DNA of 21,695 bases from JBOGIG01 sp050742455 (lineage in GTDB: Bacteria > Actinomycetota > Acidimicrobiia > Acidimicrobiales > JBOGIG01). Both the position numbers and the translations under genes were made by a program. Below the pieces are notes generated by a model that ran no database searches, was not told the DNA's origin, and saw only the letters and a list, made by a program, of their open reading frames with translations. The stretch lies in NCBI GenBank assembly GCA_050742455.1, contig JBOGIG010000075.1, positions 1 through 21,695 on the forward strand. The letters run 5' to 3'. The number at the start of each line of letters is the position of its first letter. Positions within the stretch are counted from its first letter, which is position 1. Below are positions 14,363 to 21,571 of this stretch, one piece after another.

Positions 14363-15190
14363 ATGCCCTATGAGGTGAGCACCGCTGTTTTCGAAGGGCC
14401 GTTCGACCTCCTTTTGCACCTGATCGCATCACAGCAGGTGGATTTGTACGAAGTGAACCTGGCCGACATCGTCGACGCCTTCCTGGTGGAGTTGGACCGC
14501 ATGGTCGGGCTCGACTTGGAAGTGGCCACGGAGTTCGCCCTGATCGCCTCCACCCTGATCGAGCTCAAGTGCCGCCGGCTCCTGCCCGGACGCGACGACG
14601 TCGAACTGGACGAAGAGGTCGCTCTGTGGGAACAGCGGGACCTGCTCTTGGCCCGCCTTCTCGAATGCAAGACATTCAAGGACGCCGCCCTGGCCCTGGT
14701 GGGTTTGGCCAATCATGCCCAGTGCAGTGTTCCGCGTCGATCGGGTCCGGACTGTTCCTTTGACCGCTTGATGCCCGACATCATGGAGGGGATTTCTCCC
14801 GAGCGATTGAGACGAGCCGCCCTGGTTGCTCTGTCGGCCAAGCCCGTGGTGCGCGTGGACCTGTCCCACGTGGCCCCGATCACGCTCAGCGTGGGCGAGA
14901 CGGCGACCCATCTGGCCCGGCGCCTGAGCCGGTTGGGATCGACGGACTTCTCCACCCTGACCGACGGGATGACCGAGCGGATCGAGATCATTGTGGCCTT
15001 CCTGGCCCTCCTGGAGATGTACAAGCAGGGTATGGTCGATCTGGATCAAACCGGATGGTTCCACACGCTGCAAGTAACCTGGACCGGACTCGACGATCCG
15101 GATGAGCCCGGCCCGCCGGGATTGCGCCAGAACCGGGATCCCGGCATGGGCCGTGCGGCAGTTGCCCTCATCGGCGAGTACCAGGGGTGA
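14363..15190 (+). CDS. scpA: Segregation and condensation protein A (ScpA kleisin)
   Basis: ScpA is the kleisin subunit that bridges the SMC heads and, with ScpB, forms the bacterial condensin needed for chromosome segregation. The 275-residue protein begins with the diagnostic VFEGPFDLLLHLI, followed by VDLYEVNLADIVDAFL and the SMC-neck-binding helix around ATEFALIASTLIELKCRRLLP; the C-terminal winged-helix region (IEIIVAFLALLEMYKQGMV) is intact. The ATG at 14363 is chosen because it starts just before VFEGPFDLL; the upstream in-frame ATG at 14243 runs through trpS antisense and is rejected. It ends in a GTGA overlap with scpB. The parA-like gene found before scpA in many actinobacteria is absent. 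Confidence 0.95.
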   Translation: MPYEVSTAVFEGPFDLLLHLIASQQVDLYEVNLADIVDAFLVELDRMVGLDLEVATEFALIASTLIELKCRRLLPGRDDVELDEEVALWEQRDLLLARLLECKTFKDAALALVGLANHAQCSVPRRSGPDCSFDRLMPDIMEGISPERLRRAALVALSAKPVVRVDLSHVAPITLSVGETATHLARRLSRLGSTDFSTLTDGMTERIEIIVAFLALLEMYKQGMVDLDQTGWFHTLQVTWTGLDDPDEPGPPGLRQNRDPGMGRAAVALIGEYQG

Positions 15191-15831
15191 ACGAAGATAT
15201 GGGCCAATCCGAGCCGCCCCTGGGCCCGTCCGACGAGGCCCGAGCCCCATCCGAGCCGCCCCTGGGCCCGTCCGACGAGGCTAGGGCCATCGAGGCGGTG
15301 CTCATGGTGACGACAGAGCCGGTCCCTCCCCATATGTTGGCCGAGCTCCTGGAAATATCGGCCGAACGAGTAGAGGTCATCTGCGCGGAATTGGCCGCCG
15401 CCTACGAAGGCGACCAACGGGGCTTCGTGCTGGCCCGTATCGCCGGGGGTTACCGCTTCCAGAGCCATCCGGACCTGTCCTGCTTCGTGGAGCGGTTCAT
15501 CCTCGACGGACAGTCGGCCCGGATGTCGGGTGCGGCTACCGAGACCCTGGCCATCGTGGCCTACAAGCAGCCAGTGTCGAGGGCCCAGGTCAATGCCATC
15601 CGCGGCGTCAACTCCGACGGCGTCATGCGGATGCTCGAGCAACGAGGCCTCCTGGCCCGCATCGGCCAGGACCCCGGACCGGGCCAGGCCGGCCTGTACG
15701 GGACCACGCCGGGCTTCCTGGAGCATCTCGGTTTGGACAGCTTGGATCAGCTCCCCGAGCTGGGGGACTTCGTTCCCGGGGCCGAGATGGTCGAGGCGCT
15801 GGAGACCGGCCTGTCCCCCATGGAGGCGTGA
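15187..15831 (+). CDS. scpB: Segregation and condensation protein B (ScpB)
   Basis: ScpB dimerises through winged helices and binds ScpA in the SMC-ScpAB complex. The core matches the family: ARIAGGYRFQSHPD, then ATETLAIVAYKQPVSRAQ and IRGVNSDGVMRMLEQRGLL, which is diagnostic, and a YGTTPGFLEHLGL segment near the end. Before the core there is a non-conserved, acidic, proline-rich leader of ~32 residues carrying a duplicated SEPPLGPSDEAR. The GTG at 15187 overlaps the scpA stop (GTGA); an ATG at 15199 would shorten the leader by four residues. It is coupled at its other end to the pseudouridine synthase by another GTGA. Confidence 0.95.
   Translation: MNEDMGQSEPPLGPSDEARAPSEPPLGPSDEARAIEAVLMVTTEPVPPHMLAELLEISAERVEVICAELAAAYEGDQRGFVLARIAGGYRFQSHPDLSCFVERFILDGQSARMSGAATETLAIVAYKQPVSRAQVNAIRGVNSDGVMRMLEQRGLLARIGQDPGPGQAGLYGTTPGFLEHLGLDSLDQLPELGDFVPGAEMVEALETGLSPMEA
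15207..15281 (+). repeat. 42-bp tandem duplication in the scpB leader
   Basis: A 33-bp sequence at 15207-15239 recurs exactly at 15249-15281, an offset of 42 bp (14 codons). The duplication lengthens the non-conserved N-terminal leader of ScpB (SEPPLGPSDEAR twice) without changing the frame. The exact DNA match indicates that it is recent. Confidence 0.95.
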
Positions 15832-16553
15832 CCGACTTACCGGAGGGCGAGCGCCTCCAAAAGGTGCTGGCCCGAGTCGGCATCGCCAGCCGTCGAGTGT
15901 GCGAGGAGATGATCGGGGCGGGCCGCGTCACGGTCAACGGGTCGGTGGCCCGATTGGGCCGCCGGGTCGATCTGGACCGGGACGTGGTGGAACTGGACGG
16001 GGCGCCGGTGGGGGTGAAGCCAGATCTGGTCTACTACCTGCTCAACAAGCCTCGCGGTGTCGTGGCCACCAGCGATGACCCCCAGGGACGACCCACCGTT
16101 GTCTCCCTGGTTCCCCCGGAGCCGAGGGTCTTTTCTGTGGGCCGCCTCGATGTCGATACCGAGGGACTGCTCTTGATGACGAACGACGGCCAACTGGCTC
16201 ATCACCTGACCCATCCCTCCCGTGGGGTGGCCAAGGAGTACCTGGCCCAGGTGAACGGCCATCCCCGGCCCGTGGCCATTCGAGCCCTGAGGGAGGGTGT
16301 TGATCTGGCAGACGGTCGCAGCGCTCCGGCTCAGGTGGCCTTGGTGGCGCCCGACACCATCAGGCTCGTGATTCATGAGGGCCGCAACCGCCAAGTGAGA
16401 AGGATGTGCGAGGCGGTGGGTCACCCCGTCGTGCGTCTGGTCCGGACCCGGATCGGGACCCTGACCGACCGAACCCTGGCTCCGGGACAGTATCGGGTGT
16501 TGACCCAAGGTGAGGTCAGGGCCCTTTCGGTTGGCGCCGGCCCGGCTCGATAG
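15828..16553 (+). CDS. rluB: RsuA/RluB-family pseudouridine synthase
   Basis: This 241-residue enzyme converts uridine to pseudouridine in rRNA; RluB members act on 23S rRNA U2605. An S4 RNA-binding domain (RLQKVLARVGIASRRVCEEMI, ~9-60) precedes the catalytic domain, with VYYLLNKPRGVVAT and the catalytic Asp108 in VGRLDVDTEGLLLMTNDG. The HEGRNRQVRRMCEAVGHPV segment is characteristic of the RluB/RluE/RluF/RsuA group. Position after scpB matches the genomic slot usually annotated rluB, so 23S modification is most likely, but RsuA-like specificity cannot be excluded. The GTG at 15828 overlaps the scpB stop (GTGA). Confidence 0.92.
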   Translation: MTDLPEGERLQKVLARVGIASRRVCEEMIGAGRVTVNGSVARLGRRVDLDRDVVELDGAPVGVKPDLVYYLLNKPRGVVATSDDPQGRPTVVSLVPPEPRVFSVGRLDVDTEGLLLMTNDGQLAHHLTHPSRGVAKEYLAQVNGHPRPVAIRALREGVDLADGRSAPAQVALVAPDTIRLVIHEGRNRQVRRMCEAVGHPVVRLVRTRIGTLTDRTLAPGQYRVLTQGEVRALSVGAGPAR

Positions 16554-16565
16554 GCTTCGCCCTCA

Positions 16566-16964
16566 ATGCGAAGCGACCAGCCATCTGTGTCCGACGGTCA
16601 GTCCGCAGTCAGGGCGATCCGAGGGGCGACCACGCTCGACGCCGACACCCCCGAGCAGATCACCACTCGGGTCCAGGCCCTGATCAAGGCCATGATCAGT
16701 CGTAACGGGCTTCACCACGACGACCTGATCTCCATGCTCTTCACCGCCACCGACGACATCGTGTCGATGTTTCCCGCCGCCGCGGCCCGAGCGTTGGGGC
16801 TGGGCGACGTCCCACTCATTTGCGCCCGGGAGATACCCGTGGTGGGGTCGACCCCTCGCTGCGTGAGGGTGATGATGCACGTGAACACGACCAGGGGACG
16901 CGAACAGCTCCATCACGTGTACCTGGAAGGGGCACGCAGCCTTCGTGATGATCTCCCCGAGTAA
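16566..16964 (+). CDS. aroH: Chorismate mutase, AroH type
   Basis: Converts chorismate to prephenate, the first committed step to Tyr and Phe. The 132-residue protein is the trimeric AroH fold of Bacillus subtilis, not the helical AroQ type. Active-site residues are all visible relative to the B. subtilis enzyme: Arg19 (Arg7; AIRGATT), Cys86 and Glu89 (LICAREI), Arg101 (Arg90; RCVRVMMH) and Tyr119 (Tyr108; HHVYLEGA). The ATG at 16566 is 12 bp after the preceding gene. The 3' end overlaps the start of tyrA by 20 bp, and the two enzymes act consecutively. Confidence 0.95.
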   Translation: MRSDQPSVSDGQSAVRAIRGATTLDADTPEQITTRVQALIKAMISRNGLHHDDLISMLFTATDDIVSMFPAAAARALGLGDVPLICAREIPVVGSTPRCVRVMMHVNTTRGREQLHHVYLEGARSLRDDLPE

Positions 16965-18075
16965 CTCCCTCGATCCCAATCAGACTGGCCTGGCGGTCCC
17001 CGGCGGCCCTCCCAGGGCGAGTGTCGTGGGTACAGGATTGATCGGTTCTTCCATCGGGATGGCCCTCAAGGCTCAGGGCTGGCGCGTGGCGGGCCACGAC
17101 ACCGATCCCGTCCGCCTGGCCCAGGCGCTGGAGCTTGGCGCCATCGACGTCGCCGGCCACGACGAGGGGGCCGAGATCGTCTTTGTGGCCACCCCTGTGT
17201 CGGGAGTGGTGAACGCGGCTCGTCAGGCGCTGGCCGTCTCTTCGTGTCCCGATGAGGTCGTCGTCACCGACGTGGGAGGCATCAAGGCGTCAATAGTCGA
17301 CAGCATCGGCCACGGGCGGTTTGTCGGTGGCCATCCCATGGCCGGATCGGAACAGGAAGGGGTGGCCGGCGCGGTGGCCGATCTATTCAACGGCGCAACC
17401 TGGGTACTGACCCCGACCGATTCCACCGATGTTCGGGCCTACGCCCGGGCCCGGTCGGTGGTGTCCTCCCTGGGCGCGGAGGTAGTTGCCCTGGACCCCC
17501 GACACCACGACGATCTGGTGGCAGTGGTGTCTCATGTCCCCCATCTGACGGCAGCCACTCTGATGGCCCTGGCCGCTGACGGCGCCGAGGAGCACGCAGC
17601 TCTCTTGCGCCTCGCCGCCGGCGGATTTCGCGATATGACTCGCATCGCCGCCGGACACCCGGGCATCTGGCCCGACATCTGCATGGCCAATTCCGTGGCC
17701 ATCTTGGGGGGCCTGGATCGCCTGGTTCAGTCCCTGACCGAAGTACGCAACGTGATCGCCACGGGGGACCGGGCGGCCTTGATGGCGGTGCTTGAAAGGG
17801 CCAGGGGTGCGCGGATGAACCTGCCCGCCCGCTGGGCCCGGCCGACCGACCTGGTCGAGGTTCGCATTCCGGTGCCCGACCGTCCTGGCATGGTGGCCGA
17901 GGTGTCGACCTTGGCCGGACAGATGGGTGTCAACATCGAGGATATGGAAATCGCCCACTCGGCCGAAGGCGAACGAGGAGTGCTCGTCCTGGTCATCGGC
18001 GCCCGGGCCTACGATCCCCTGCGGGAAGCCCTGGTGGCCAGGGGACTGCGACCGTCCATGGTGGCGATCGCTTGA
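16945..18075 (+). CDS. tyrA: Prephenate dehydrogenase with C-terminal ACT domain
   Basis: Oxidatively decarboxylates prephenate to 4-hydroxyphenylpyruvate on the tyrosine branch. Of 376 residues, the N-terminal NAD(P)-binding domain has GTGLIGSSIG (29-38) and FVATPV; conserved catalytic-domain histidines are seen in GGHPMAGSEQEG (His128) and VSHVPHLTA (His195, His198). Residues ~301-376 form an ACT domain (VEVRIPVPDRPGMVAEVSTLAGQ), which usually binds an amino acid effector, so feedback control by tyrosine is likely. The GTG at 16945 is inside aroH; an ATG one codon later is equally possible. The gene ends in a TTGA overlap with the first possible aroA start. The first ~23 residues are not conserved. 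Confidence 0.94.
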   Translation: MMISPSNSLDPNQTGLAVPGGPPRASVVGTGLIGSSIGMALKAQGWRVAGHDTDPVRLAQALELGAIDVAGHDEGAEIVFVATPVSGVVNAARQALAVSSCPDEVVVTDVGGIKASIVDSIGHGRFVGGHPMAGSEQEGVAGAVADLFNGATWVLTPTDSTDVRAYARARSVVSSLGAEVVALDPRHHDDLVAVVSHVPHLTAATLMALAADGAEEHAALLRLAAGGFRDMTRIAAGHPGIWPDICMANSVAILGGLDRLVQSLTEVRNVIATGDRAALMAVLERARGARMNLPARWARPTDLVEVRIPVPDRPGMVAEVSTLAGQMGVNIEDMEIAHSAEGERGVLVLVIGARAYDPLREALVARGLRPSMVAIA

Positions 18076-19553
18076 GCCGGAACGGCGGCCGCCGCCCCAG
18101 TCACGAATTGCCCGGCGACCAAGAGGTGCCCGGCGACCAGGAGTTGCCCGGCAGTCACGAGTTGACCGGCAGCCATGAGTTGATGGTTGATCCCGGGAGT
18201 CCGTTGAACGGGACCATCCGGGTGCCAGGGGACAAGTCGATTTCGCATCGGGCTTTGTTGCTGGCATCACGTAGTCAAGGCCGATCCACGCTCAGGGGCC
18301 TGTCGAACGGCATGGATGTGACGAGAACTGCCCTGGGCCTTGCGGCCATGGGGGCCGAGATCAGTCGCTCCGTAGACAGGGTGAGCGCCGCGGGGTTGCC
18401 CATCACCGGCCTGGGTGGGAGGCGCGACATCGAGACCGGCGGGAACATCGACCCGGAGATGGGGTGGGACGCCAGCATCGAGGGGGGGTTGGAGCGTCTG
18501 CACGAGCCTGGTGACGTCATCGACCTGGGCAATTCAGGAACGGGGATCCGACTCATGGCCGGCTTCGCCGCCGGCTTCGACTGGCTTAGCGTGCTGACCG
18601 GTGACGAATCGGTCCGCTCCCGCCCGATGGACCGGGTCGTCGAGCCCCTTCGCCTCATGGGGGCCGGAGTGGATGGCCGCGACAACGCCCGGTTGGCTCC
18701 CCTGTCGGTCAGGGGAGGACACCTGACCGGCATCGACTACACGCCTCCCGTGGCTTCGGCCCAGGTCAAGTCGGCCGTCCTGCTGGCCGGGTTGGGAGCC
18801 GAGGGGGACACCATCGTTCGCGAGCCGATTCTGACCAGGACCCACACCGAGGACCTGCTCAGCCTGGCCGGGGCTGATCTCGACGTCTCGGTCGGGGTGA
18901 AGGGGGCCCGGGCTGTGCGCATCAGGGCATCGGAACTGTCGCCCCTCGATCTCGACATCCCGGGAGACCCCTCCCAGGCAGCCTTCTGGATCGTCGCCGC
19001 CTGCATCGTTCCGGGAAGCCGCATCAAGGTGGAGCGGGTCTATTGGGGGCCAGGTCGGGTCGGCTTTGTCGCCGTGTTGGAGAGGATGGGGGCCGACCTG
19101 GACTTATGTCACCATGGCGACGGGACGGTCGACATCTCTGCCGGCCACTCGGCCCTGCGGGCCACCGACATCGAGGCGGGAGAAGTGGCCGACCTGGTGG
19201 ACGAGGTTCCCATACTTGCCGTGGCCGCTGCCGTGGCTCGGGGGGATTCGGTCTTCTCCGGCTTGGGCGAGCTTCGGGTCAAGGAAAGCGATCGGGTATC
19301 GGGCACGGTGGCCGTCCTGGGCGCTCTCGGGGCCCGAGCCGAGGTGGCTGGGGATGGGTTCGTGGTGTCCGGTTCGGGTGGCGCCCCGCTGGCCGGAGGC
19401 CGGGTGGAATCAAACGGGGACCACCGCCTGGCCATGGCCGGTGCCGTGGCCGCGCTGGCGGCAGCCGGTCCGAGCGTGATCTTGGGCTGGGAGGCCGTGG
19501 CCACCAGCTATCCGGGCTTCGACCGCCACCGGGCCAGGCTGTCCCAGTCGTGA
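18072..19553 (+). CDS. aroA: 3-phosphoshikimate 1-carboxyvinyltransferase (EPSP synthase)
   Basis: Joins shikimate-3-phosphate and PEP to form EPSP, one step before chorismate. Motifs are clear: VPGDKSISHRALLLA (Lys55, Ser56, Arg60 from the TTG start), LGNSGTGIRLMAG, the RPMDRVVEPLRLMGA segment, LVDEVPILAVAAA (catalytic acid), RVKESDR and NGDHRLAMA. Two starts are plausible. The TTG at 18072 overlaps the tyrA stop (TTGA, as at other junctions here) and gives 493 residues, but its first ~37 residues are an 18-bp repeat tract encoding PGDQEL/PGSHEL. The ATG at 18183 sits exactly where the repeats end and gives 456 residues, nearer to the family. Neither has a good Shine-Dalgarno. There is also an unusual insert of ~25-30 residues before LGNSGT (LGGRRDIETGGNIDPEMG region). 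Confidence 0.94.
   Translation: MSRNGGRRPSHELPGDQEVPGDQELPGSHELTGSHELMVDPGSPLNGTIRVPGDKSISHRALLLASRSQGRSTLRGLSNGMDVTRTALGLAAMGAEISRSVDRVSAAGLPITGLGGRRDIETGGNIDPEMGWDASIEGGLERLHEPGDVIDLGNSGTGIRLMAGFAAGFDWLSVLTGDESVRSRPMDRVVEPLRLMGAGVDGRDNARLAPLSVRGGHLTGIDYTPPVASAQVKSAVLLAGLGAEGDTIVREPILTRTHTEDLLSLAGADLDVSVGVKGARAVRIRASELSPLDLDIPGDPSQAAFWIVAACIVPGSRIKVERVYWGPGRVGFVAVLERMGADLDLCHHGDGTVDISAGHSALRATDIEAGEVADLVDEVPILAVAAAVARGDSVFSGLGELRVKESDRVSGTVAVLGALGARAEVAGDGFVVSGSGGAPLAGGRVESNGDHRLAMAGAVAALAAAGPSVILGWEAVATSYPGFDRHRARLSQS
18093..18182 (+). repeat. 18-bp tandem repeat, 4 clear copies plus a degenerate fifth, at the start of aroA
   Basis: Units at 18111, 18129, 18147 and 18165 (cccggcgaccaagaggtg and close variants), preceded by a degenerate copy at 18093, end directly before the ATG at 18183. 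In the aroA frame they encode PGDQEV, PGDQEL, PGSHEL and TGSHEL. They either extend the N-terminus of AroA or form its untranslated leader. Confidence 0.92.
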
Positions 19554-20188
19554 CGATCATCGCCATAGATGGCCCGGCCGGTTCTGGCAAGTCCACCGTT
19601 GCCTGCCTACTGGCCGAGCGCCTGGGGCTGAGCCGTCTTGATACGGGAGCCATGTACCGCTCGGTGGCCTGGACTGTTCTGGCCCGGGGTGTGGACCTCC
19701 ATGATGGGGAATCGGTGTCCAGGCTGGCTCGGGGACTGGATATCTCGATGAGTGAGGAGGTTAGGGTCGACGGCCAGGATGTGACCGAGGCTATAAGGAC
19801 GCCCGAAGTCGACCGGGCCGTTTCAGTGGTGGCGGCCGTGGCCGAAGTACGGGCCGACATGGTGGCACGTCAGCGGCGGTGGGCTCTGGAGCACGGCGGT
19901 GGTGTCATCGAGGGGCGTGACATCGCCACCGTGGTGTTTCCTCAAGCCGACCTCAAGGTGTACCTGACGGCCACCGAGCTGGAGCGGGCCCGCCGGCGCC
20001 TGGCTCAGCAGGGTCGAGCACTTCTGAATGGTCCAGATGATCAGGTGGCACAGGACCTGGCCCGGCGTGACCAACTGGACTCCGAACGGGCTCATTCGCC
20101 GTTGGCCGTGGCCATTGACTCTTTGGTGATAGACACCACGTCGATGAGTACCAGCCAGGTGGTCGACGAAGTGATCCGTCACCTTTGA
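19550..20188 (+). CDS. cmk: Cytidylate kinase
   Basis: Phosphorylates CMP and dCMP with ATP. The 212-residue protein starts MTIIAIDGPAGSGKST, with its P-loop at 8-15, followed by LDTGAMYRSVAW, the CMP-binding EGRDIATVVFPQADLKVYLTA, the LID arginines in ARRRLAQQG and ARRDQLDSERAHSPL. The GTG at 19550 overlaps the aroA stop (GTGA) and gives the standard N-terminus; longer in-frame extensions inside aroA are rejected. It is followed by plsC with a TTGA overlap, an order known from other bacteria, where cmk and an acyltransferase can even be fused. Confidence 0.96.
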   Translation: MTIIAIDGPAGSGKSTVACLLAERLGLSRLDTGAMYRSVAWTVLARGVDLHDGESVSRLARGLDISMSEEVRVDGQDVTEAIRTPEVDRAVSVVAAVAEVRADMVARQRRWALEHGGGVIEGRDIATVVFPQADLKVYLTATELERARRRLAQQGRALLNGPDDQVAQDLARRDQLDSERAHSPLAVAIDSLVIDTTSMSTSQVVDEVIRHL

Positions 20189-20901
20189 GCAAGCCCTCGC
20201 CTGTGAGCACCGGGGCGTCGGGCCCGCATCCGGCCGAGGGCCTCCCGACGCGGGCCGAACTCAGGCTCTACAGGGTCATCCGGACACTGGTCGTAGGGTT
20301 CTGTCGACTTTATTGGCGCTCCAGGGTGTCTGGCGGGGAAAACATCCCGGCCCATGGTGCCTACATCGTTGCTCCGGTGCATCGATCCAACATTGACTTC
20401 GCCCTGGTTGCGGGGCTGAGCCGCAGTCGATTGCGCTACATGGGCAAGGACTCGGTGTGGAAGTACCCCACTCTGGGCCGATTCTTCACCACCTTGGGGG
20501 CCTTTCCCGTACACCGGGGCGCCCCTGACCGGGAGGCCATGCGGCGCTGTTCGGAGATCTTGTCCAACGGTGAGCCCTTGGTGATCTTCCCCGAGGGCAC
20601 GAGGCAGTCGGGGCCGTTGGTGGTCGAGTTGTTCGAAGGAGCAGCCTATCTGGCTGCCAAGCTTGGGGTGCCGGTCATCCCGGTGGGCATTGGAGGGTCC
20701 GAGGCAGCCATGCCCAAGGGGTCCAAGTTTCCTCGCCCGGCCCGGGTCCAAATGGTAGTGGGCGCCCCATTGTCCTTCCCCCCTTCCCGGGGCAATGGCC
20801 GGGTGGGGCGAGCCAGCCTACGGGCTTTTTCCGATGAGCTTCACGCCCAATTGCAGATCCTCTTCGACCAGGCTCGGATCGCCGCCGGCCCTCACTCCTG
20901 A
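20185..20901 (+). CDS. plsC: 1-acyl-sn-glycerol-3-phosphate acyltransferase (PlsC family)
   Basis: PlsC-type acyltransferases transfer a second fatty acyl chain to lysophosphatidate, giving phosphatidate for membrane lipids. The 238-residue protein has the catalytic H-x4-D (His66/Asp71 in APVHRSNIDF), the GKDSVWKYP segment, FPVHRG, the glycerol-phosphate-binding FPEGTRQSG (135-143) and VPVIPVGIGG. A weakly hydrophobic stretch near 30-45 probably associates with the membrane. The TTG at 20185 overlaps the cmk stop (TTGA); a GTG at 20203 would remove six residues. Substrate could also be another acylated lipid, since family members vary. It ends the plus-strand operon, 38 bp from a convergent gene; no clear terminator hairpin is visible there. 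Confidence 0.92.
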   Translation: MSKPSPVSTGASGPHPAEGLPTRAELRLYRVIRTLVVGFCRLYWRSRVSGGENIPAHGAYIVAPVHRSNIDFALVAGLSRSRLRYMGKDSVWKYPTLGRFFTTLGAFPVHRGAPDREAMRRCSEILSNGEPLVIFPEGTRQSGPLVVELFEGAAYLAAKLGVPVIPVGIGGSEAAMPKGSKFPRPARVQMVVGAPLSFPPSRGNGRVGRASLRAFSDELHAQLQILFDQARIAAGPHS

Positions 20902-20939
20902 CGCCCCGGGCGCCGTGGCTCGACAGCTCCTCGTGGTTG

Positions 20940-21512
20940 CTACATGGAGTGGGCCACCGAGAAGACCTTACGCACCATGGGGACAAAATGTTCCAACGGC
21001 TGTGTCGGGTAGTCAGGGTCGAAGCTGGTCTGGTCCCATTCGTCGGCGAATCGTTCGCCGAGTGGGTACCACGGCGTCCCTTGGTATTTGTCGCGGGCGT
21101 TGGTGTCGCCCCCGAAGTGCGCGTAGTAGTGCCGACCCTGAAAGTCCTGGTGGGTCAAGATGACGTGGTACAGCTCATCTCGTATGTAGGGCTTGAGTAT
21201 CTCAGCGGCGATGCGGGGATGGTTGGGCACGGATACGGCCTTGCCGATGTCGTGGCAAAGGCAGGCCACGATGAACTCGTCATCGGCCCCGGCCTCCTCG
21301 GCTCGGGTGGCAGTCTGGAGGCTGTGGGTCAGCTGGTCGACCGCGAAGCCGTCAGTGACCTCTCCCAATGATTTCAACATGGCCAGTATCCGTTCGGCCA
21401 CCCGGGGTTGGTTTTGAATCGTTTGTGCCCCGATGTGTTGCCACTGCTCCTGGGTCGAGGAGTCCATGCTGGTAAAGGTGGTTCTATCCGTGTCAGCGAT
21501 TGTGTGAGCCAT
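20940..21512 (-). CDS. HD-domain protein, PhnZ/MIOX-like diiron oxygenase family candidate
   Basis: 190 residues with a single HD domain. Metal-ligand candidates are His63 (QLTHSLQ), His87-Asp88 (CLCHDIGK), His98 (PNHPRIAAEIL), His121 (ILTHQDF) and Asp160 (DEWDQ). This order and spacing (H-24-HD, then H-23-H) resemble PhnZ, which cleaves a hydroxylated phosphonate, and myo-inositol oxygenase, both mixed-valence diiron oxygenases; ordinary HD phosphohydrolases use fewer ligands. A conserved C-terminal block (HYYAHFGGD, RFADEWDQTSFDPDY) suggests a defined subfamily. The substrate is unknown, and a hydrolase role remains possible. No phosphonate genes are nearby. The ATG at 21512 has GGAG close upstream (spacing short, 2 nt). 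It converges on plsC. Confidence 0.8.
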   Translation of the reverse strand: MAHTIADTDRTTFTSMDSSTQEQWQHIGAQTIQNQPRVAERILAMLKSLGEVTDGFAVDQLTHSLQTATRAEEAGADDEFIVACLCHDIGKAVSVPNHPRIAAEILKPYIRDELYHVILTHQDFQGRHYYAHFGGDTNARDKYQGTPWYPLGERFADEWDQTSFDPDYPTQPLEHFVPMVRKVFSVAHSM

Positions 21513-21571
21513 TGCTCCATCCTATGACGAAGAATCCCGGTTTTCCCGGAACTTTTTCCTCTGGGCCACCC
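21513..21571. other. Short intergenic region, upstream of the HD gene
   Basis: These 59 bp separate two minus-strand genes and are A/T-richer than their surroundings. They hold CCGG direct copies around a T-run (tcccggttttcccgga) that could make a weak 4-bp hairpin, and a TAGGAT hexamer (minus strand) near the HD start that could be a -10. Neither is strong. Confidence 0.35.
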
